From Pseudoxanthomonas sp. PXM01 (GTDB taxonomy: Bacteria > Pseudomonadota > Gammaproteobacteria > Xanthomonadales > Xanthomonadaceae): a stretch of 64,000 bases of DNA. The translations under genes were made by a program, and so were the position numbers. This document shows positions 59,145 to 64,000 of the stretch, piece after piece (position 1 is the stretch's first letter; every line of letters starts with the position of its first letter). Under the pieces are notes generated by a model. It did not search any database and had not been told where the DNA came from. It worked only from the letters and a program-made list of their open reading frames with translations. The stretch spans positions 620,001 through 684,000 of the forward strand of contig NZ_JACVAJ010000002.1 of the NCBI RefSeq assembly GCF_014851815.1, read 5' to 3'.

Positions 59145-61241
59145 ATGTCGATGTCGTGGGCCGACGTGCGCTTCATGCTGGAACGCATGCGCGGCCTGGT
59201 CCGGCGAGGACTGGCCAGCCTGCGCACGCGGGGCCTGGGCCCCACGTGGGCGCGGGTACGACGGCAGTTCGCGCGTCGCGTGCTTCCGGCCTCCGCGCCG
59301 CTCCATGTTCCCGCGGCGGCACCGTTCGCGCCGTTCGCGGTACCGGCAAACGATGCCCCGCGCGCCAGCATCGTGATTCCGGTCTACAACCAGGCGGCCT
59401 ACACGCTCGCCTGCCTGCGCGCCCTGGCGGAATACCCGCCGGCCGCGACCTGCGAGATCCTCGTCGTCGACGACGGGTCCAGCGACGAGACCGGCGAGTG
59501 GATGCCGCAGATCGCCGGACTGCGATACCACCGCCGCCCCGCCAACGGTGGTTTCATCGCGGCGTGCAACGACGGCGCGGCACTGGCGAACGGCGCCCAT
59601 CTGGTCTTCCTCAACAACGACACGGTGCCGCAACCGGGCTGGCTCGATGCGCTGCTCGACACGTTCGGAGCCCACCCGGATGCCGGACTGGTCGGCGCGC
59701 AGCTGATCTACCCGGATGGACGCCTGCAGGAAGCCGGCGGCGTGGTGTTCGACGACGGCTCGGCCTGGAACTACGGACGCTTCGACTCGCCGGACGATCC
59801 CCGCTACGCCAGCCTGCGCGACGCGGCCTATTGTTCGGGCGCCGCCGTCGCGGTGCCTACCCCGCTGTTCCGCGAGTTGGGCGGCTTCGACACGCGCTAC
59901 GCGCCGGCCTACTACGAAGACACCGACCTCGCCTTCGCCGTGCGCGCACGCGGTCTTCGCGTGCTCTACCAGCCCGCATCGCGGGTGGTGCATCTGGAAG
60001 GCATCACCTCCGGCACCGACACCGCAAGCGGCACCAAGGCCTACCAGGTGCGCAACCGTGGCGTGTTCGCGGAAAAATGGCGGGAAGCGCTCGCGCGACA
60101 GCCGCGCGCCGGCACCGTACCGACCGCCGGCTCGGTCGTGCGTCCGCGACGGCAGATCCTCGTCGTCGATGCGGAAACGCCGCGTCCGCTGCACGACTCC
60201 GCCTCCCTGCGCTTGGTCAACCTGATGCGGATGCTGGTGGAAGACGGGGCCCATGTCGTGTTCCTGCCCGCCGACCTTCACCACGCAGGCGACGATACCG
60301 CGCGACTGCGACGCCACGGCATCGAGGCCTGGCACGCACCGTTCGCGGCACGCGCATCGGCGTGGCTGCGCGAGCACGGCCACCGCTTCGACGTGGTCAT
60401 GCTGTCGCGCCACTACGTCGCCGCGGAGTTCCTGCCCTTGGTCCGGCGCTTCGCGCCGCAGGCCAAGGTGGTGTTCGACACGGTCGACCTGCACTTCCTG
60501 CGCGAACGGCGCGGCGCTGAACTGGCGGGTGATGCCGGCCTGGAGCGCGCCGCCGAACGCACGCGCGACCGCGAGCTCACGCTGATCCGCCAGGCCGATG
60601 CCACGCTGGTGGTGAGTCCGGTGGAGCGCGACATGCTGGCCGGGTTGCTGCCGGATGCATGCGTGGAGGTGGTGGCGAACCTCCACGAGGTGGCCGATAG
60701 CGGGCTTCCCTTCGGGCAACGGCACGATCTGGTGTTCGTGGGCGGCTTCCGTCATCCGCCCAATGTCGATGCGGTGCGCTGGTTCGGCGGCGAGGTGTTT
60801 CCGTTGATCCGCGCACGGCAACCCGGCATCCGCTTCCACTGCATCGGGATGGCGCCAACCGCCGAGGTGCTCGCCCTGCAGTCGCAGCCGGGCATTGTCG
60901 TGCACGGGCACGTGGCGGAGCTGGAGCCTTACATGGCCGGCGCTCGCATCGCGCTGGCGCCGCTGCGCTTCGGCGCCGGCGTGAAGGGCAAGGTCAACCT
61001 GAGCATGGCGCACGGGCAACCGGTGGTGGCGACCTCGTGCGCGATCGAAGGCATGCACCTGACGGACGGACACGACGTGCTGGTGGCCGACGACGCCGCC
61101 GGGTTCGCGGAAGCGGTGCTGCGACTGTACGCCGATGCGGCGCTGTGGCAGCGGCTCGCCGACAACGGCCGCGAGAACATCACCCGCCATTTCTCGATGG
61201 ACGCCGCCCGCGACACGGTGCGCCGCGTCTTCCTGCACTAG
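59145..61241 (+). CDS. Two-domain glycosyltransferase (GT2 fused to GT4)
   Basis: A 698-residue cytoplasmic protein. After a basic N-terminal ~65 residues, residues ~70-300 form a GT-A family 2 domain: ASIVIPVYNQAAYTLACLRAL, EILVVDDGSSDETGEW, NGGFIAACNDGA, VFLNNDTVPQPGWLDALL and a YYEDTDLAFAVRARG acceptor motif. Residues ~335-698 form a GT-B domain like family 4: RQILVVDAETPRP, VVMLSRHYVAAEFLPLV, LVFVGGFRHPPNVDAVRWF, and APLRFGAGVKGKVNLSMAHG. It probably makes a surface glycan. ATG 59145 has GGAG ten bases ahead. Its TAG overlaps the stop of the convergent next gene. Confidence 0.88.
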   Translation: MSMSWADVRFMLERMRGLVRRGLASLRTRGLGPTWARVRRQFARRVLPASAPLHVPAAAPFAPFAVPANDAPRASIVIPVYNQAAYTLACLRALAEYPPAATCEILVVDDGSSDETGEWMPQIAGLRYHRRPANGGFIAACNDGAALANGAHLVFLNNDTVPQPGWLDALLDTFGAHPDAGLVGAQLIYPDGRLQEAGGVVFDDGSAWNYGRFDSPDDPRYASLRDAAYCSGAAVAVPTPLFRELGGFDTRYAPAYYEDTDLAFAVRARGLRVLYQPASRVVHLEGITSGTDTASGTKAYQVRNRGVFAEKWREALARQPRAGTVPTAGSVVRPRRQILVVDAETPRPLHDSASLRLVNLMRMLVEDGAHVVFLPADLHHAGDDTARLRRHGIEAWHAPFAARASAWLREHGHRFDVVMLSRHYVAAEFLPLVRRFAPQAKVVFDTVDLHFLRERRGAELAGDAGLERAAERTRDRELTLIRQADATLVVSPVERDMLAGLLPDACVEVVANLHEVADSGLPFGQRHDLVFVGGFRHPPNVDAVRWFGGEVFPLIRARQPGIRFHCIGMAPTAEVLALQSQPGIVVHGHVAELEPYMAGARIALAPLRFGAGVKGKVNLSMAHGQPVVATSCAIEGMHLTDGHDVLVADDAAGFAEAVLRLYADAALWQRLADNGRENITRHFSMDAARDTVRRVFLH

Positions 61242-62830
61242 GGAGCGATGGCCGCCTGCGCCACGCGGACACGCGAGGCGAAGTCGTCCAGGCCGGCGAC
61301 CGCGCCATCCAGCCGCCGCGCCTCCTGCAACGCCTGCCCCGCGAACGCCAGATCGCCCGCACCCAGGCGTTCCGTGCCCACCGCGATCCATTTTTCCGCC
61401 AGCCGTCGGCGTGCGTCCTGCAAGGCGGGATCGCGCGGCTCCAGGGTCTGCCAGGCCTGCTGGCAGGCCTGCGCGCGGCGGATGCGATTGGCGCGCAGTT
61501 CGTCTTCGTAGCAGGTGCGGACGGCGGGCATCAGGCGAATCGCCGCCTGTTTCACCGCCGCACTTTCGGGGGACAGCGCCTGCGCCGCGCGCAACGTGTC
61601 GTAGGCACTCTCCCCCGGTGGCGTCAGCCACTGGCCTTGCGCCTCGGCGTGCGCCATCCGTGCGAGCAGCACACCGACCCGGCGGTCCCGCTCGCGTGCG
61701 GTCATCGACGGCGCCGCGTTCTGGCGCTGCCGCGCCTGGCGTGCCCGCGCGACGGCCTGCTCCGCCTGCGCCACGCCGGCCGCCTGCGGCGCCAGCTCGC
61801 GCGCCAGCCGCAGCTCCTGCTGCGCCTGCGCGAAATTGAAATCGCCGGCCTCGCGCTCCGCCTGCCGGGCATGCGCGATACCGACCTGCTCAAGACCCTG
61901 CCGTGCCGCAGCATCGTCCGGCAGGGCCGACGCGACCGCCTCATAGGCCGCGCGTGCGGAGGCGAGCCGGCCTCGCGCCAGGTCGCGCGTACCTGCGCGA
62001 CGCCGCGCATCCACTGCGGCCGCCAGCGCAGCTTCGGCCTGAGGCAGATCGACATGGCCGGCGTCGAACGTGCGCGCCGCCGCGATCCTGGCCGCCGCCT
62101 CGCCGAGCTCGCCGCGGCGGAGCTGCGATCCGGCTTCCTGCAGCAGGTCCGACAACGCGTCTTCCCTGCCCTCCAGCGCCTCGATGCGTGTCGGCTGCAG
62201 CGCCAGCACGCGCCGGTACAGCGGCAGGGCCGTGTCATCACCGCCCCACAGGTGCTCGTCCGCGTGCGCACGCGCCGCCGCCGCAAGCAAGCCGTCGATA
62301 CCCGCATGCTCGGCCTCGCGCGCGCGCAGTCTCGCCGCCAGCGCATCCGCCTGCGGCCGCGGCACCTGCAGGTCGCGGGCGAGCGCGAGCCGCGCACGCA
62401 CGTCGTCGAACCGGTTCTGCTGCAGGGCCGCGTCCGCCGACTGCAACGCGGCCAGTGCGACGCGGCGCAGACCGTCGGCCGCCTCGGTACGATCGTTGTC
62501 GAGCGCCTGCGCCGCTTCGTACAGCTGGCGCGCACCACTGCCATCGGCCGCATCCAGCCGCCCGGCGCGCAACGCCTGGTCCGCCTGGTCGAGCAGCGAC
62601 TGGATGCGGGTCTGCGGCCACACCATGTCAGCCAGCGGCTGGCGCAGGACGATGACGAGCAGGATGAAGCCGATGGCGGCCGCTACCGCCCATCGCCAAT
62701 GGCGCCGATCGCGCCACACCGGGCCGGGAGCACGGCGCGGGTCGGCGTCGAGCCCTGCGGTATGCGTCCAGTCGATGCGCGGTTCGATGCGTCGGCCCCG
62801 TCCGGCGCCATGGTGGTCTTCGCGGGTCAC
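61238..62830 (-). CDS. Single-pass membrane protein with helical repeats, unknown
   Basis: A 530-residue protein with a short cytoplasmic N-terminus (~40 residues), one TM helix (~43-60; AVAAAIGFILLVIVLRQPLA), and a ~470-residue Ala/Arg/Leu-rich helical region of TPR-like periodicity (for example DALAARLRAREAEHAGIDGL, PLYRRVLALQPTRIEALEGR, AAYEAVASALPDDAAARQGL), likely periplasmic. I do not recognise it. GTG 62830 is chosen because the longer frame overlaps relA coding sequence and lacks these features. It lies 17 bases after relA on the same strand. Confidence 0.72.
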   Translation of the reverse strand: MTREDHHGAGRGRRIEPRIDWTHTAGLDADPRRAPGPVWRDRRHWRWAVAAAIGFILLVIVLRQPLADMVWPQTRIQSLLDQADQALRAGRLDAADGSGARQLYEAAQALDNDRTEAADGLRRVALAALQSADAALQQNRFDDVRARLALARDLQVPRPQADALAARLRAREAEHAGIDGLLAAAARAHADEHLWGGDDTALPLYRRVLALQPTRIEALEGREDALSDLLQEAGSQLRRGELGEAAARIAAARTFDAGHVDLPQAEAALAAAVDARRRAGTRDLARGRLASARAAYEAVASALPDDAAARQGLEQVGIAHARQAEREAGDFNFAQAQQELRLARELAPQAAGVAQAEQAVARARQARQRQNAAPSMTARERDRRVGVLLARMAHAEAQGQWLTPPGESAYDTLRAAQALSPESAAVKQAAIRLMPAVRTCYEDELRANRIRRAQACQQAWQTLEPRDPALQDARRRLAEKWIAVGTERLGAGDLAFAGQALQEARRLDGAVAGLDDFASRVRVAQAAIAP

Positions 62831-62847
62831 GCCCGCAGCATAACCAC

Positions 62848-64000
62848 TCAGCCTGAACGTCGTGCGTCTTCCACCCCGGGCAGCGCATCCAGCTTGCCCA
62901 GCAGCGTCGACAGCTGTCCGAAGTCGGCGACCTTCAGCCGCAGCCGCAGATGCACGCGGCCACTGGTGCGGTTGCTCTGGCTGTTGATGTCCAGCACGTT
63001 GGCTTCTTCCTGCGCGATCAGCGTGGTGATGTCCTTGAGCAGCCACTTACGATCGAGCGCCGTGACCTGCACGTCCACCTCGTATCCCCCGCCGGCCTGG
63101 CCCCATTCCACCGGCAGCACGCGTTGCGGACTGGTCGCGGCCAGTCGCGCGAAAGCCACGCAGTCCGCGCGGTGCACGGTCACGCCGCGGACCCGCGTCA
63201 GGTAGCCGGCGATAGGTTCGCCGGGCACCGGCTGGCAGCACTTGGCCAGCTGCACCAGCAGGTTGCCCACGCCCTGCACGGTGAACTTCGACTTGCCCGG
63301 CTTGGCGACCCTGCGCGGCGGTCGCAGTACCGGTAGCGAAACCGTATCCGGCTCGGCCGCGGCACGTTGCTCTTCGTGCAGCGCACGCCCGACCTGGTGC
63401 GGGCCGACGTCGCCCAGCGCGACCTGGATGTAGAGCTCCTCGACGCTGTCGGCATGGAACTTCTTCGCCGCGCCCGTCAGGTCGGCGTGGTGCAGCCCCA
63501 GCCGCTTCAGCTCCTTCTCCAGCAGGTCGCGACCGGCCTGCAGGTTGCGCGCGCGATCCAGCTTGTGGAACCACGCGCGCACCTTGTCGCGCGAGCGCCC
63601 GCTGGCGAGAAAGCCGTTGGCCTGCAGCAGCCAGTCGCGCCGCGGCTCCGGTTCCTTCGAGGTCAGGATCTCGACCCGGTCACCGCTGCGCAGCACATGG
63701 CTGAGCGACACGATGCGGCCGTTGACCTTTGCGCCGCGCGTGCGGTGACCCACCATGGTGTGCACGTGGTAGGCGAAGTCGAGCACGGTGCCGCTCCGCG
63801 GCAGGTCGACCACTTCTCCCTTCGGCGTCAGCGCGTAGATCCGGTCCTCGACCAGTTCCGCATCCAGTTCGCCGGCGAGGCTGCCTTCGCCGCCGGAACC
63901 CTCCGCCGCACCATCGAGCAGCCGGCGCATCCACGCGATCTTGCGATCGAAGGCATCGCCGCCACCCTTGCCTTCCTTGTACTTCCAGTGCGCCGCCACA
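62848..64000 (-). CDS. relA: (p)ppGpp synthetase RelA, C-terminal half (5' end beyond window)
   Basis: The last ~384 residues of a long RelA/SpoT-type protein. It starts in VAAHWKYKEGKGGGDAFDRKIAW at the end of the synthetase domain, then has the TGS domain (DRIYALTPKGEVVDLPRSGTVLDFAYHVHT, partial, with VNGRIVSLSHVL), helical and zinc-finger-like regions (AKCCQPVPGEPIAGYLTRVRG, partial, with VTVHRADC), and a C-terminal ACT domain (TALDRKWLLKDITTLIAQEE). The synthetase active site is outside the window, so RelA versus Rel/SpoT is inferred from C-terminal similarity. Confidence 0.92.
   Translation of the reverse strand, partial: VAAHWKYKEGKGGGDAFDRKIAWMRRLLDGAAEGSGGEGSLAGELDAELVEDRIYALTPKGEVVDLPRSGTVLDFAYHVHTMVGHRTRGAKVNGRIVSLSHVLRSGDRVEILTSKEPEPRRDWLLQANGFLASGRSRDKVRAWFHKLDRARNLQAGRDLLEKELKRLGLHHADLTGAAKKFHADSVEELYIQVALGDVGPHQVGRALHEEQRAAAEPDTVSLPVLRPPRRVAKPGKSKFTVQGVGNLLVQLAKCCQPVPGEPIAGYLTRVRGVTVHRADCVAFARLAATSPQRVLPVEWGQAGGGYEVDVQVTALDRKWLLKDITTLIAQEEANVLDINSQSNRTSGRVHLRLRLKVADFGQLSTLLGKLDALPGVEDARRSG

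Noticed and set aside
58962..61631. An 889-codon minus-strand frame covering the glycosyltransferase gene
   Set aside because: The plus strand encodes a two-domain glycosyltransferase with intact motifs; the minus frame also overlaps mrcB and has no domain signature.
1..64000. Defence island, prophage, IS element or CRISPR array
   Set aside because: No transposase, integrase, phage structural, Cas or restriction gene, no att-like repeats and no spaced direct repeats were found; gene order is typical chromosomal core.

Overview
The window is high-GC, almost wholly coding chromosomal DNA (about 55 genes, no intergenic gap above about 245 bases, no rRNA, tRNA, phage, IS or CRISPR seen). Gene content and order point to a gammaproteobacterium of the family Xanthomonadaceae (Pseudoxanthomonas/Stenotrophomonas-like). 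The main clues are the lptD-surA-pdxA-rsmA-apaG-apaH block, the Xylella-type pilG-pilI-pilJ-pilL-chpB-chpC operon next to gshB-tonB, ColRS, and GTAG-type REP elements like those of Stenotrophomonas. The genus is inference.

Layout. 1-9068: 3' part of glnS, a Cys-rich lipoprotein coupled to a nucleoside deaminase, rlmM, an SMP-30-like lipoprotein, an unknown protein, a Tat-exported Gfo/Idh/MocA oxidoreductase, and two translationally coupled ubiquinone-type flavin hydroxylases. 9069-11358: a BtuM-like membrane protein with a PduO-type cobalamin adenosyltransferase, and an HDAC-family amidohydrolase. 11484-19050: the outer-membrane/rRNA/Ap4A block with probable internal leaderless promoters, then a DUF1287 lipoprotein. 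19047-24659 (minus strand): folA, thyA, lgt, two TPM-domain proteins, lemA, terC with a clear intrinsic terminator, dgkA. 24863-27651: a GDSL lipoprotein and a compact iaaA/sigma factor/VOC cassette. 27729-33355: colR-colS followed on the same strand by a MacA-like adaptor and a MacB pump split into ATPase and permease. The adaptor carries an extra Spy/CpxP-like insert. 33484-38968: small membrane proteins, a REP cluster, a nudE-cysQ-mazG nucleotide-housecleaning operon, and divergent bioA-rsmE. 39078-50049: the type IV pilus chemosensory operon. 50292-52871: gshB-tonB, tsaB. 53016-64000: an uncharacterised secreted protein, yoaA, a TPR lipoprotein coupled to PBP1b (LpoP-like), a bifunctional GT2-GT4 glycosyltransferase, a helical-repeat membrane protein, and the C-terminal half of relA.

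How the genes work together. Much of the window serves the envelope: LptD/SurA for outer-membrane assembly, Lgt for lipoproteins, PBP1b plus its putative activator for peptidoglycan, DgkA for lipid recycling, ColRS and Mac efflux for envelope or metal stress, and Pil-Chp plus TonB for twitching motility. A second theme is nucleotide and coenzyme housekeeping (NudE, CysQ, MazG, ApaH, deaminase, FolA/ThyA, BtuM/ATR, BioA, PdxA, GshB). No complete undescribed system such as a defence island was found. The strongest novelty candidates are the MacA-Spy fusion, the LpoP-like/PBP1b pair, the serine-less ChpB, the BtuM-ATR pair, REP elements that supply stop codons, and a repeated leaderless-promoter signature.
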